Source: Siphonodentalium dalli (taxonomy: Eukaryota; Mollusca; Scaphopoda; Gadilida; Siphonodentaliidae). Taken from it: DNA of 64,000 nt. The DNA is taken from positions 18,355,739 to 18,419,738 of the forward strand of contig CP136062.1 of assembly GCA_032622095.1 (NCBI GenBank), in the 5' to 3' direction. The position numbers were made by a program, and so were the translations under genes. Every line of letters starts with the position of its first letter. The first letter of the stretch is position 1. The notes under the pieces were generated by a model. The model did no database searches, was not told where the DNA came from, and saw nothing but the letters and a program-made list of their open reading frames with translations. Positions 10,945-22,870 of the stretch are shown piece by piece.

Positions 10945-11910
10945 ATAATTTCAACTCGCACAATTCATGAAAAGGCTAATCGTGTTAGTTAATATCTGTA
11001 TAATCAGGAAACGCTCTTTAAATTTTTTAAACCGTCCAAACAATTTGTTTCCACTAAAATGTCAGACTGGAAACAAGTAGACTCTGAAAGTAAACCACTA
11101 TATTTGATACTTTTGTTAATTTCAACTCGCACATCCACCAGAAGGTTAGTTATGAGGATTAATATTTGTATAATAAGCAAACGCTCTTTAAATTCTTAAA
11201 ACAGTCCAAAAACACTTTTTTTTCCCAATAAATTTTCAACTAGACACAGGTAAACTCTGAAAGTAGACACGCTATTGATAAATAAACAGTTCGCATGTCG
11301 TTTTAGAGAATCCGAAATTGCGCGACCGTTGTTTTCGACCAAAGGAATCTGGCTTGTGAAATCAGTGAGGGTGGGGGGTAGGGTTAGCTTTTCTGTGATA
11401 TCTTTACCAAAAATCGATGTATAGAGGTTTTGTTTGTGGCATATGATCAAGATATACTTGTAGATTGTTCATGTTCGTCTATATGGGATCTAGCTGATTT
11501 TTAGAATATCCAATGCCTTAATATTTGGGAAAGAAAATTGAAAATGCAGTCATAAATACAATTCATCTGATGATTTTATGATAAAATTCCACATTAAGAT
11601 ATGTAATTAAGTAATGTGTGGCAAGATCTCTCCATGTTTTTCGATTTCTAAGAACAAAGAAAGCCACTTACCGAACTTGCTATGCGTAATAGCATGTTTT
11701 TATTACCAGGTGGATGGGAAAAAAATAGAGGGGACCACAAACAAAAGCCTCACACAAACCTGTTTCCACTAAAATATCAAGCTGGAAACAGGTAGATTCT
11801 GAAAATAGACACACTGGTGGTATAGAAACTGTTCTCATATCGCTTTTAACATTCCGAAAACGCGCGACCATTTTTTTCGACATAAGGAATCCGACTATAT
11901 CTCAAATTAA
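10945..11910. repeat. Three dispersed direct repeats
   Basis: Blocks at 10945-11100, 11112-11360 and 11755-11910 share TTTCAACTCGCACA, AAACGCTCTTTAAATT, GTTTCCACTAAAAT, AGACTCTGAAAGTA and GCGCGACC...TTTTCGAC. The third copy lacks the first part. No coding. Confidence 0.65.
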
Positions 11911-12839
11911 AAAAATGTGATCATTATTAATACACTTTCCTAAAAAAAATAAAAAAAATAAAGGTGATGGACAGAAATAAGCCACTTTAAAAAAAACAAT
12001 TCCCATATATGTACGTAAAATTCTTTTTTTCGAAAAGGAATCAAAGAACAAATATCCTATTTATGACTTCTATCGTTGTCGGGGGCATATTGGATACCAT
12101 CTCGGATCTTAAAGTTTTCCCAAAGATGATTTTATCCGATATCCGATAGGGTATTCGGAAGTCAAAATCGCTCTCTGTTTACTTATTCTGGAACAAACTA
12201 TTTTGCGACTATCGCGACCGTGTGCCGTAAGTGTACGAAATGATGGTCGACCCGGAATAGGTAATATTTTCCAACCCGCGGGAAGCCACCAAAAGATTGA
12301 AAATAAACCAAGGCTCCATTATTATAAATATTAGTTTTGATGTATATAAGGCACAAAGATTAGCCAACTATCAACTGCATCCACCAGTCACAACTTCCAT
12401 TATATGACAAGCTGGGCGGAGTCTACCATTTTCATTTTGGAAGCCATATTAGATAATATTTTTTGGCGGCCATCTGGGACGAGGGGTTCCATTTTTGCCA
12501 TAAACAGGTGGCATAATATTTTATCTTCGCAAAACTGTATACATTTGTATACATATGACAACATTTGTTCTCACTATAATCGAATTAATCTCAGTCAGAG
12601 TCTCTTTTTACTAACGGCGGCCATGTTGGACGCCATCTTGGATCCTGGATTTTCCCCAAAGCCGATTTTGATATGTTATATACGAGATTCTCCCGCGTCG
12701 AATGACACCAAAAACAGCTTCTTTAACAATTTCTTCTGGGTCTAACATTCCGACGACCATACTATAACGTTTTTTGCTTTTCTTTACATAACAAAGGTAA
12801 AACATTTGACGATTACATACTGCTTATGCCATATTTCTG
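11911..12839. other. No gene; decayed repeat fragments
   Basis: Fragments of GGCGGCCATGTTGGACGCCA / CATCTTGGATCC type occur at about 12090 and 12615, similar in wording to the array at 6.1-7.9 kb. A 113-codon frame at 12404-12745 has no recognised domain and crosses these fragments. Confidence 0.4.
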
Positions 12840-12935
12840 ATTGGTATAAGAACAAGGTATGTCTATATTTTACTATTCTTTCTGTTTATGGCGGTTTTTG
12901 AGGAAGGTGAATATTTTAACAGCATACCCACCGCC
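12840..12935. mobile_element. End fragment of the 39.0-39.5 kb element family
   Basis: TTGGTATAAGAACAAGG...TCTATATTTTA...TCTGTTTATGGCGGTTTT...TTTTAACAGC matches 5838-5935 and 39378-39475. Confidence 0.6.
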
Positions 12936-13284
12936 AACGCCGCCCGTATCTTTAAAACCAGTGTGTCTAGAAAACATTCAAAAACATATGAATTTTTTTT
13001 AATATAATAATGCCTGGCCTGCGCTAGTGTTCCTAAAACGACGTGAATAACCATCTTGATTATAGTCGTTTTTTCAACAACTAATACAGCCAGTATTAAA
13101 ACTATTTCGCAATAAATATGAGTTTGAATGTTTTATACGCATAATGGCATGTTCAGATTATCGGAACACCCCGAAAAAGACAAATTAAAAATATATAACC
13201 GTACTTTTTGCTAACAGCATCAGTTTGCCCTAACAGCATCAGTTTGCCCTAACAGCATCATAGCAATTCAGATGGACAACCAGC
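12936..13284. other. No gene; short triplicate
   Basis: AACAGCATCAGTTTGCCCT is repeated in tandem at 13213-13260, with a third partial copy. Nothing else is seen. Confidence 0.4.
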
Positions 13285-13653
13285 ATCATACTGACCACTT
13301 GTCATTTGCAACGCTCTGGGGGCCTCATTCTGCTAAGGCCCTCAACTACCCAGGATCAGATTGAAGTTCCCCTGTTGAAGTTGATGATGTTCACCCATTG
13401 GGCACCTCAATTAGGAATTTTATCTTCTGCAAATTAGGGGATATAGAAACTTCCTAGAAGGGAAATGTAACTAAAAACAATGTTAATTTGATACTATAGA
13501 AACTTCCCAGAATATGATGCCTAAGCAGTATGAGGTCCCCAGAGGGTGAATTTAGTGATGCTAGCCCGCTATGCGGGATAGTGTCACTAAATTCACCCTC
13601 TGGGGACCTCATTCTGCAAATGACAGACACGCTATTTGCAGGCTTGGGTGTGA
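13285..13653. mobile_element. Palindromic MITE family, copy b
   Basis: The right end holds a near-perfect palindrome at 13529-13615: GAGGTCCCCAGAGGGTGAAT, a GCTAGCCCGC/GCGGGATAG centre, then ATTCACCCTCTGGGGACCTC. It is followed by TGCAAATGACAGACAC and GCAGGCTTGG. The left end is eroded (CTGGGGGCCTCATTCTGC at 13316). The centre carries AAGTTGATGATGTTCACCCA and GATATAGAAACTTCCTAG, shared with the other copies. Confidence 0.75.
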
Positions 13654-13667
13654 CACTGTTGAAATCG

Positions 13668-13733
13668 ATAGGACGTTTTCTCTTTCTCGATTACATGCAT
13701 ACAGCAGGCACGTTGCTTCCTGTAATCGAGAAA
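13668..13733. other. Imperfect hairpin
   Basis: GACGTTTTCTC...TCGATTACA pairs with TGTAATCGAGAAAACGTC around a 25-bp loop. The left arm has a small internal duplication. Confidence 0.5.
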
Positions 13734-14379
13734 ACGTCAGATTCCGCAACACTTTAATTTATTTAGAGTTCGAGTTAATTCGGCAACTTCAAACTGGCAA
13801 AGAATGTCATGGCATTGTGGTGTGCCAAAAATGCACATTCTACACTTAATTTGGATTCAACAACCCTACTACACTTCATATTCCATAACAGATGTTCCTT
13901 CAAAACCAACGATTATGGTATTATGAGCCTAGAATTGAGTATTGTTTGGACAACCAACATGTACTAAGCGTGAAAAGCTGTAACCGCACAATTTTTTAGT
14001 TTACTTCAAATTGTTAGAAGTCTTCGACATCTGCATTTTGTTTACATTCCATCAGATTTGCTCACCACTGAATGACAAATATCGAGCATATAAACCGGAA
14101 GTAATCTCCGAGAAGGTAATACGATTGTGTTATCCCCTCGGTCCAGTCGATTGATATATATTAACGCTCTACGCCACTGCAATTTTCCACTATTTAATGG
14201 GGAAGCATATAATAAAATGATATATTACATAGTATTTTGACAGCTAGGAGTATATTCTATACTATTTTTCAAACAATCTGATACCTCATTTCTGTCCAAA
14301 CGAACAGTTGTTTGCTCTAACATTCTTACCAAAGTTGTCAGTCGAAGGATTACCCTAGCTGTATGGACAGGAGTATGAC
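13734..14379. other. No gene seen
   Basis: No recognised coding or repeat family. CTAACATTCTTACCAAAGTTG at 14318 is inverted as CAACTTTGGTCAGAATGTTA at 14395, giving a loose 100-bp inverted pair. Confidence 0.4.
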
Positions 14380-14870
14380 ACGAATCTCACCTGGCAACTT
14401 TGGTCAGAATGTTATAGAAAACCACTGAGTATTTCGGAACAAATATATAGAACAAGGTACTTGGACAAATACAGATTACTCAGACCGAATTTGCACACTA
14501 AGTAATCTTGAAATTGGCGACAAATATCACATGGTACTGAAATGTAAGGAACTTAATGAACTTAGAATAAAATATATACCCGAAACCCTATAGTACTATC
14601 ACAGACCTAACACTTATAAACTAGCCGCTCTTTTCAACTCCAGCTTGGAAATCAAGACAGTTAAAATCTATCAGTGTCTATTAAGAAGGTCCTATAAATA
14701 TTTATATCCGCCTGAGGCTTATTACTACCCGCCTGGCAAACTCAACCAACCGAATACCGACCATCCTTTCTGTCTTCTAGTACTATGTCATATAATATAT
14801 ACATGTATGCCTATACTGAAATATATTATATCCATATATCTCTGTAATGTCTCAACTTGACGATCAGAAT
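14380..14870 (+). pseudogene. LINE-type retrotransposon 3' relic
   Basis: The conceptual translation of 14480-14580 gives a Cys/His-rich stretch (C-x-x-x-N-L-E-I-G-D-K-Y-H-M-V-L-K-C). This resembles the C-terminal C..C..H..C motif that follows the reverse transcriptase of many LINEs; a hydrophobic/basic tail is encoded at 14600-14720. The frame is interrupted by stops. The 3' UTR-like sequence ends at AATAAACTAATTGAATTGAA and then a short tandem tail. No reverse transcriptase domain is in the window at this locus, so the copy is 5' truncated, as is usual for LINEs. The clade is not assigned. Confidence 0.5.
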
Positions 14871-15022
14871 AAACTAATTGAATTGAATTACGCGCGATCC
14901 GGAGCTATAAACTAATTGAATTGAATTACGCGCGATCCGGAGCTATAAACTAATTGAATTGAATTACGCGCGATCCGGAGCTATAAACTAATTGAATTGA
15001 ATTACGCGCGATCCGGAGCTAT
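14871..15022. repeat. 4 x 38-bp exact tandem repeat
   Basis: Four apparently identical 38-bp units (14871, 14909, 14947, 14985), each ending in CGCGCGATCCGGAGCTAT. The first 18 bp of the unit are the LINE 3' tail, so the array grew across the junction between the tail and flanking DNA. Confidence 0.9.
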
Positions 15023-15159
15023 ACCATTTGCGGGGAAGCAAACTCCAGGCAGAGTTATCTTTCATCGCTTATTTTGATGGGACAGAAGGTTTTAATAATG
15101 CTTCTAGTATGTGATTGGTATGTACTTAACTCTTAGTGATGGGGGTGAGTTGACCATCA

Positions 15160-15440
15160 GTTAATAACAAGGTCAAATCTGGTAAAACGGAAGTATTTCA
15201 ACGAAATTTGATACCTACTGTTACTTTTGTCCCAGGAGTGTTTCGGGTGGGTCAAATCATGACCATGACCTGATCTTGACATTCAAAATTGTCAATTCAA
15301 GGTCAAATCGGGTATAAAGCCGGGCGGATTTCGACGGGTACTTTTGTCGTGACTTTTGTCCGGGGAGTGTTTTGGACGGGTCAAATCGTGACCCCGACAT
15401 GACCTTCACCTTTAAAATAGTCAATTCAAGGTTAAATCGC
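15160..15440. repeat. About 2.3 copies of a 130-bp repeat
   Basis: CAAGGTCAAATC, ACTTTTGTCC..GGAGTGTTT and GGGTCAAATC.TGACC recur in order near 15170, 15298 and 15428. It belongs with the related pair at 3510-3780. Confidence 0.65.
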
Positions 15441-16299
15441 GTATTTCTCCGAAAATCAGAGGGGAACATCCCGGACGAAGTGGGGTCCACGAGCTACTAT
15501 TATATATTTCTAGATTTAGTTACAAACTAAATACCTGTATATTGTACAAAGAAATGTTTGACAAATATATCTGTATCAATATTACCATACGGGTCATTAA
15601 AATAGATACGACGAAACAAATTTTGAAGGGTGCATGTATCAGGTAAATATTTATATTTCAAATGATGACAGGAATGCAGAAAGTTGGAGTACCTACGTAA
15701 TACTGGCTATCCGCATGAAGAGATATACATGTATATAAAAACCAGATGAGGGATATGTCTGTACAGTTGCTAAACAATTCAGTCATGCAAAAGAGGATCA
15801 AAGAGTAAGATACCAAATTGCTGCCTGTGGTAATGTTTTTTAACGAAATTCGGGAAAATTAGATTACTCTCACCCTGGTTATCCAGAAGATAATTGTGGA
15901 ATCTGATGACGATCGGACAAGGGGTGTCGTCTGTAGGATCAACCAAATTATTTAGCCATAAAAATAGTAAAATTGAAGATCACCGCTGGCAGTGATGTCT
16001 TCACAAGGACAGTTTGAGAACAAAATATGGCTCACATCTAGCGGTGACCCAAAATATCCACATAAGAAAAAGTTCTCCAATAAAAGCTGGCTGCAGGGTG
16101 CGCCAATTGATTCAAATTCGAAATTTAGCAGGGTGTACTGCTTGTGGCCATGTTTTCCCCGCAAATTTGATAGACTGATGGACAAAACCACTGAATCCGT
16201 TGAATCAATATACATGTATACATGGATTAATTTATATGCATTGTTATACTCAGTACTGGTATATAAAGGTACTGAAAATAACTATATTACTAGTATACA
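15441..16299. other. No gene seen
   Basis: Two overlapping open frames of 87-120 codons at 15952-16354 lie on opposite strands and have no recognised domain. A decayed piece of the CATGGCCGCC/CATCTTGG repeat type may be present around 15780-15960. Confidence 0.35.
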
Positions 16300-16480
16300 C
16301 AAAATAAACCATATATCATGGCTATGGGTTCTAATATCCGAACATGACAGCTGAGAACTTGGTGTGAATTAAAGAGTGGTGGTTTCTCAAGCATATCTAA
16401 CCCTCCACGTTAGAACAAAAAGGCCATTAAATGTCATAAGTATAATCTAGCTTGAGGACAGAAGTGATCCATAAAACCCC
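16300..16480. repeat. Decayed copy of the foldback loop
   Basis: AGCTGAGAACTTGGTGTGAA and CTCAAGCATATCTA match, inverted, the loop at 8647-8839. The foldback arms are absent here. Confidence 0.65.
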
Positions 16481-16779
16481 CCTTAATTCAACCAGGTCCT
16501 CGCGCGATGTATGATCGATCACATGATGATCTAGGGGGATTAGAATTGATGTATAAAAACAGCACTGCATGTAAATATAAAATAAAATAGTGCTACATCT
16601 TATTACAGATTATTGCCATATATAATCAGTGATTATACAGACAGTCTGACAAAATAAAGTTTCAGTGACACTCTATCCGAAGAGGGGAATAATTTCATCT
16701 GTTACAGTCAATGGAGCAATTATGAATCTGGAAAGGTGAAATTTCTAAGTAATACTAGATATCGACATGACGCGATATA

Positions 16780-16930
16780 ATATAACGTAAATGCAATATG
16801 GCCGCTGGCGACCATTTTTTTCTATGAAATTAAAAAAATATTTGATAGCTCACATCTGATAGATCAATATCAAGATAAATATGAAGTTTGGTGATGATCG
16901 GATGAGTGAAGTGGACTGTGGTCTGTGCTA
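16780..16930. repeat. Fragment of the CATGGCCGCC repeat family
   Basis: ATGGCCGCTGGCGACCAT and GAAGTTTGGTGATGATCGGA belong to the family seen at 18.3-18.7 and 24.6-24.9 kb. Confidence 0.6.
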
Positions 16931-16959
16931 AACGGTTTAGTAATGCTTAAAAAGATTCT

Positions 16960-17240
16960 TACCTTAATATTTTTATGTTCACTTTATAAACTTCACTGAG
17001 TCATCTTTGTCATGTATTGAGTTTGATATCTTTTGTTAACAGTTTATAAATCATGTATGTCTCATGTTTGTTATTTTAATTTATGTGTTTATTATCATTA
17101 AATAAAGTTGCATTCCTTAAAAAGATGCTTACCTCAATGTTTTTATGTTCACTTTATAAACTCCACTGAGTCATCTTTGTCATGTATTGAATTTGATATC
17201 TTTTGTTAACAGTTTATAAATTATGTATGTCTCGTGTTCG
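16960..17240. repeat. Direct duplication, period about 169 bp
   Basis: TTTTATGTTCACTTTATAAAC through CAGTTTATAAATxATGTATG occurs at 16969-17068 and 17138-17232. The copies differ at only a few positions. CATTAAATAAAGTTGCATTCC between them looks like a retroposon 3' end. Confidence 0.75.
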
Positions 17241-17984
17241 TTATTATATTATATACACTTTATAGTGTGTTTTCAGAACGAAAACAAATTGAATAAAATC
17301 AACAAATTGGTAAATTTAAAAACAATTCAAACGTTGTTGTATTCCATGTCCCAGCCCGGACATATACACCAAATTTCAATAATATTCGTTGAGAAACAAC
17401 GGACCAAACGCTATATAACACCCGTATACATCTTTTATTCCGTATCGGACTCGGGTACATGTTATAGTAGGTACCGAATTGACACACGTCGACTGGGCGA
17501 GTTGGCCCTGGGGCGATTAGGCCGATTCCGGCACATTCTAGAATTTACCGTATGTATCCGTTTACGCGTAGTTTACTTTAGAAAGTTCCGCAATTAATAC
17601 CGTAAATAGAGCGACCATATTTGACAGAGAATGCCTCTGTTATTGATTATCAAGTTGCTGTACATTAAAAACGACAAATTCACATGCTCGTTCAAGCGCA
17701 GTAGTCTATTTTCCCCATGTTAAAGGACATCCACAAATACTAAATAACGCTAACCTACTGCCGAATGTTTGACACGACAACTGTTAACATATTTGGGCTG
17801 AATTCATCTGACGCGGTATTATTCCTCAAAATAAACAACAAAACCATCGTTACTTGGAAATGTTGTTTGGGCTAACATTTACATAAATCCTCCAGATCAA
17901 TTATCCGACACACACGTCAGATGAAAAAGTCACATGAAGTAAACGGCCAAATTGGCCGAAATGAGGGATGACACCAATGGGTAA
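17241..17984. other. No gene seen
   Basis: A 124-codon frame at 17223-17597 has no recognised domain. No repeat was recognised. Confidence 0.35.
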
Positions 17985-18870
17985 TAACAGGTCAGCTTGC
18001 TAAATGTTTTAATCAAGGATCTACATGTATCAATGCACATTGACATGGAAAGGTAAGATTTAAACAGTTCTATTAAAAATCATTTATTCAACCTGATATA
18101 AATGAAAATATAACACAATAATAGATTCATTAAATAAATGTAAACTCTTCACTGAACTCCTAAAAATAATAACAACAGACTATTAAAAAAAACCATAACA
18201 AAATAAAACAAAGGTGTTGAAACAAACTTTGACCCATTTCAACGATATTCGGTATATGGGTCTAGGATCACCTCTAGATGGTGGGAGTTTATCAAATTTA
18301 AATGATTTTTTATGAAAAATATGGCCGCTGGCAGCCATTTGGGATTTTACTCTTTGCATCACTAAATCCTTTAATACACCATGCAGCGCTTATCCCTCAT
18401 CCGATCGTCACCAAACTTCATATGGATCTTCGGTGTGACCTCTCGATGGGTGCCTAACATTTCCCCCCATGGCTTCCAGCGACCATCTTGGATTTTACTC
18501 TTTGTATGAACAAATCATTTAGCACACCTTGCAGGTAATTTCCCTTCCAATCGTCACACAACTTCGAGGTGACCTCTAGATGGGAGCCTGCATTTTCCCC
18601 CAAAATTTGTTTAAAACAAACATGGCCATCAACAGCCATCTTGGATTTATTTCAAATGTCAATCCATCAGCACACCCTACAGCCCACATTTATTGGAGAA
18701 TTGTTTTGAAACTTTAGTCTTGTTGGTAAATAAAAAGTAGGAATGCTCCTACAATCATGATACGGGTCATTGATTGGATAGAAAACTGAGTAAAATGTAA
18801 AATTGTTATTTGCAGCAGTTTGGAGGGGTGGGTCCCAATCCCAGAATCGGAAAAAATATAAATTTAGGGG
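17985..18870. repeat. Inverted paralogous block, left copy
   Basis: Matches 24370-26085 in inverted orientation, in three blocks. 17985-18150 corresponds to 25930-26085, 18150-18215 to 25437-25500, and 18217-18870 to 24370-25036. The third block contains ATGGCCGCTGGCAGCCATTT, CACCAAACTTCATATGGATC and GGTCCCAATCCCAGAATC. The left copy lacks the two MITEs present in the right copy. Position 18217-18220 (TTGA) is the unoccupied equivalent of the TTAA insertion site at 25037. Confidence 0.8.
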
Positions 18871-19187
18871 GGGGGTGGGTACCCAGAGGGTGAAAAAACA
18901 ATTTTGCGCAATGTCCGGAAATGTTTTCCTGCCCCCCTTTCCCCTGCACATGATCTATGATTTTTCTTGTATTTTCTTGATCCTTCTGGTGTCAATCTAG
19001 CTGGGTAAATATCAATGAAGTGGCCTGCAGGCTTAAATTCGGTGAATTTGAATTTGGCTGAAACGTTAACACTGTCGTCTATGGGAAACCATTTAGTTCA
19101 GTGATTCATATAATCATGGTACATCGTTTAGCGTCGTCAGCACACCCCCACCCCCTTTGATTATAAATAAATCATGTATACCGGGGC

Positions 19188-19580
19188 CATGCAAGTCTGA
19201 ATTTAATGTGTCTGGTCTGACATCGCAGAATGAGGTCCCCAGAGGGTGAATTTAGTGACTCTATCCCGCACGGCGGGCAAGAATCACCAAATTCAGCCTC
19301 AGAGAATCTCATTCTGCTTAGGCCTCGTCTTTTGGGAAGTATCTATACTATCACACTGACATTGCTTTTAGTTACTTTCCCGCTTCTGTTCAGTTTCTAT
19401 ATCCCTAATTTGCATAATCGACGTGAATAATGAGTGAACATCACCAACTTCAACTGGGGAAATCAATCTTATCCTAGGTCTCCCATAGCAGTTGAGGCCT
19501 AAGCAGAATGTGGTCCCCAGAGGGTGAAATCCTGACGCTAGCCCACTCAATGTAATGACGACTAACTGAATTCAGCCTTG
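19188..19580. mobile_element. Palindromic MITE family, copy c
   Basis: The left end has GCAGAATGAGGTCCCCAGAG, a CCCGCACGGCGGG centre and CACCAAATTCAGCC. The middle has GTTTCTATATCCCTAATTTG and CATCACCAACTTCAACTGGG. The right end retains GAATGTGGTCCCCAGAGGGT but its palindrome is deleted, ending in ACTGAATTCAGCCTTGG. The orientation is opposite to copies a, b and e. Confidence 0.7.
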
Positions 19581-19631
19581 GTCGGGACGATATCAGTTTG
19601 AGTCTCGCCCGGTATAAACCACCTGAAATAT

Positions 19632-20070
19632 AATTAAAGGTACACAATCCAACTCGATGGTCCCCATATCATCAGATTCCAACAACAACAGTAACATTTC
19701 TTGAAATGCCACTTCAGTTATCAGAATCGATGAATTGCCCAAAGATAATGCTAAGCACAGTCAACTATAGTATAAAACTGCCCAAAACATGTTATTTATC
19801 AACATTTTGTTCACGGAAATTTTGCCGGTTTGTAAAATATCTGACACAAAAAAGCCACCTGATTTTAGATTTATCCATCTTCTCATATAATTTTACTGGG
19901 CCACTTAAAATTATTGGGGGTGGAAAATAATAGATTTCAAAAACCGATATCTGATCACAAGGAGCTTTGATGGGGGGGGGGGGGGGGCATCGAATCGAAT
20001 AAAATATGTATTACCCCCGAAGCCAAGGAAATAGTAATTTGCGAGCGTTCATTCCGATTATGCATCTTTA
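19632..20070. mobile_element. TTAA-flanked MITE (AGGTACxCAATCC ends)
   Basis: TTAA at 19633-19636 precedes AGGTACACAATCC. The other end reads GATTATGCATCT followed by TTAA at 20068-20071. The inverted paralogue is at 25488-25915, with ends AATTACTCAATCCGAAATG and ATCGGATTGAGTACCTT. Shared interior: CATATxATCAGATTCCAAC and GGAAATAGTAATTTGCG. A TTAA target and no coding suggest a piggyBac- or Kolobok-type non-autonomous element (inference). Confidence 0.65.
19970..19987. repeat. Poly-G tract
   Basis: An uninterrupted run of about 16-17 G follows GCTTTGAT, inside the TTAA-flanked MITE. The paralogue at about 25596 reads GATGGGTC, so the run is an expansion specific to this copy. Confidence 0.8.
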
Positions 20071-20340
20071 AACAAATCCCTGGCTTCGCCCCCCCCCCCC
20101 AACATGAGGGTACTTTAAACAAATCCCTGGCTTCGCCCCCCCCCCCCCAACATGAGGGTACTTTAAACAAATCCCTGGCTTCGCCCCCCCCCCCAACATG
20201 AGGGTACTTTAAACAAATCCCTGGCTTCGACCCCCCCCCCCAACATGAGGGTACTTTAAACAAATCCCTGGCTTCGCCCCACCCAACATGAGGGTACTTT
20301 AAACAAATCCCTGGCTTCGCCCCCCCCAACATGAGGGTAC
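20067..20340. repeat. 6-copy minisatellite, unit 43-48 bp
   Basis: TTTAAACAAATCCCTGGCTT CG, a C run, then AACATGAGGGTAC. Unit starts: 20067, 20114, 20162, 20208, 20255 and 20298. Unit length varies with the C run. The array begins at the right boundary of the adjacent TTAA-flanked MITE. The 125-codon minus-strand frame across it is a repeat artefact. Confidence 0.9.
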
Positions 20341-20344
20341 TTTC

Positions 20345-20799
20345 TCCATATGCACAGCATGATTAATTCAGATAATTGAAACGTCGGGCTTCGATTATAA
20401 CAAGCGCGATCCACTATCCGTTATATTGCGAGTGAATGTGAACAACGACATTCAGACTCATCGACTATAGTGGGCGTGACCGTAAACATACACAACAGGT
20501 AAACCAACTAACTACCGGTATATCAATTGAGCCGCTGATTTCATTATGAATTCGTCAATGTTTCAACACAGAGCTGAGTAATATTAATACGTTAATAGTA
20601 GAACGAATATAATATCACACGAAATGGCACAATGTCAACAACTCAAGAATTAGAATCTAAATCTTTGTGTAGTTTTGAAGAATGGCCGTTGATCGATGTG
20701 TCGTACCAAAAGTAATCGTCCTTGACATTAGACTCGTTCCTGGCTCTGACGCTCCGCTCACTGTTCCGTGCAACTCCACGACAAAGTTTTAACGCGTTG
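20345..20799. other. No gene seen
   Basis: No coding or repeat family recognised. Confidence 0.4.
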
Positions 20800-21578
20800 T
20801 GCGTTAGCAGAGATTAGAGCACAATCCCATTGTTGCAATCGTTCCCTGATTTTTGGTAAAGCACACCGATTCCCAAGGCTGGCGAATGAATAGTTCAATG
20901 ATTACCCCATTGTTAGGCACACTCAACTCACAACAGACAAATCGCACGGTCGCTTCGAAGTAGCTTCAATTACCAGGGGCACGAACAGCGCTCTGCTTCC
21001 CCCAAACACACTGCCATTATACACCGTTACTATGTATGCACCTCTAATATACTAAGCAGGCACATATCAAGAAAACCATAGTCAGAAATGGTAACGCCAC
21101 CAAGATCATATTATTAGCCATAAATATAAATCATAATATAAAATATATTGGTTACATGAATGGACCGCCTCCGAATTCCGTTAAGACAAGTAATTCTTCA
21201 AATTATTACAATGAACTACGGCTTATAAATTACTGCAGGTTTCTCATTCGCCACACCAGAATGCTTCTAAATGCGGATCAAAGCTAAGAGTGCACGGCAC
21301 AGCCATTGTTCATAGACATTTTACAGATAGCGAGAATGATGCATGCTGGGAACGAAAGTATCCACAGCAAAGCCATGTGCTTACGGCCGCATGCGTTTAT
21401 TATAGGGGATTTATGGTGGGCCTATAAAACTAATTATAACTTTGTTATCTGTCATAGTTTATGCGTGAAATTTTAAACATATTTACCATGGACATATACC
21501 CCTTCCAGAATGTTGAAAAACATTTTCAGTTGCTCATCGTATTTTTATAGACGAAATAGTCCGAAATTTCAGAAAATT

Positions 21579-21791
21579 GCGCTAACTGCTCAATGTTTTA
21601 ATGTGTTACAAAACGTCTGATAAAAATAGTTCTATCGGGAATATTCACACCATTTTTTTTCAGAGAACATAGAGTAAACATAGTCCTATCGGGATATCGT
21701 AAAGGAGATTAATTAAAACCCTCAGACTGCCGAAACTGACGACATTAAATTCCTTTTTTCGTGTCCCACGGAAATGAAACTTGTCTGTCCA
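21579..21791. repeat. Inverted repeat, left arm (about 210 bp)
   Basis: Pairs with 22053-22287. Shared words: ACTGCTCAATGTTTTAA, ACGTCTGATAAAAATAG, AACATAGTCCTATCGG, CCCTCAGACTGCCGAAACTG and TTCGTGTCCC. The loop is about 260 bp. Probably a foldback-type element; no transposase. Confidence 0.75.
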
Positions 21792-22052
21792 TTGATCACG
21801 TTATTTATTTAACATAGTATTGTTTTTCTGTTGTATTTGAACACTTGTTGCACGTGCAGGCTGCACGATCATAATAACTTCAACCGATAAGCGCCGACTG
21901 ATACCCGCGCAACAGTTTGTCTCAAATAAATTGTTATCAAAACGCAGGTTTATGGCCGCGGACATAAGCCGATTAAGTGTAATGTAATTTATCCATGAAC
22001 TTGACTGAAAAATTGTGATTCTATCACCATTAGCCACGAAAATGGGACCTCT

Positions 22053-22287
22053 AAACAGGCAAGTTTTATTTTCGGGGGACACGAACAAGCGAATTTATTG
22101 TCGGCAGTTTCGGCAGTCTGAGGGTTAATTAATCCCGAATCAAACGGAACTACTTTACGATAGTCCGATAGGACTATGTTTACTCTATGCATGTTCTCTG
22201 AAAAAATAGTGTGAATATTCCAGATAGAACTCTTTTTATCAGACGTTGCGTAACACCTTAAAACATTGAGCAGTTATAGCGCAAACC
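22053..22287. repeat. Inverted repeat, right arm (about 235 bp)
   Basis: Inverted counterpart of 21579-21791. CAGTTTCGGCAGTCTGAGGG is the clearest word. Confidence 0.75.
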
Positions 22288-22870
22288 GAAATGTGTTGTC
22301 TTGCAAGATATCCCACCGCTTTAGCTAAATTTACCTTCCTACAATATCCATAAAGAGGATCATATATTATATACCCACGGTTTTAATTATAGAATATAAA
22401 ATATATTGGTTTCGCGAATGACCAACTCAGAATTCCGTTAAAATAACAATAACAACCAGCACCTATAACGAACCGTTTTACTGGACTTGGCCTACTGGTC
22501 GCGTAGTTCCGACTTTTAAATAAACGGAATTTCCAACTCTATAAATAAATAAAAGCCCCACAATGCATTCGCCCTGTCCACCACGCAATATCAAAATCTC
22601 AGCAGCTAGATACACCACAGGTGGCGTAAATAGGGACGGCGTATAAGGGGAGTGCGGGTGGGGGAGATGCACGTTCTCTTGTATAATAACTGAAGCTACA
22701 TTGAAACGACCGCGCGATTTGTTTGTTAAGAGTGGCGCGTCTCGAACAATGGGATATCACTGAAATATTAGTTTGCCAGCCTTGGGAATTGGGTGTGATT
22801 TACCAAAAATACAATATATATACATACATCAACAGGACGAACGCAGGGGGTCATGGCAATATTAACACAT

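Larger units (their letters stand above)
20800..22870. repeat. Nested inverted and direct repeats
   Basis: Outer pair: CCCAAGGCTGGC / GCCAGCCTTGGGAATT with CCATTGTT/AACAATGG (about 20820-20960 against 22700-22830, inverted). Middle: ATATAAAATATATTGGTT...GAATTCCGTTAA in direct orientation at about 21137 and 22395. Inner inverted arms at 21579-21791 and 22053-22287 are listed separately. No coding. Confidence 0.5.

Noticed and set aside
12404-12745. 113-codon + frame
   Set aside because: It crosses CATCTTGGATCC-type repeat fragments and has no domain.
19955-20332. 125-codon minus-strand frame with repeated residues
   Set aside because: It lies in a 43-48 bp minisatellite with variable C runs; the frame survives by chance.
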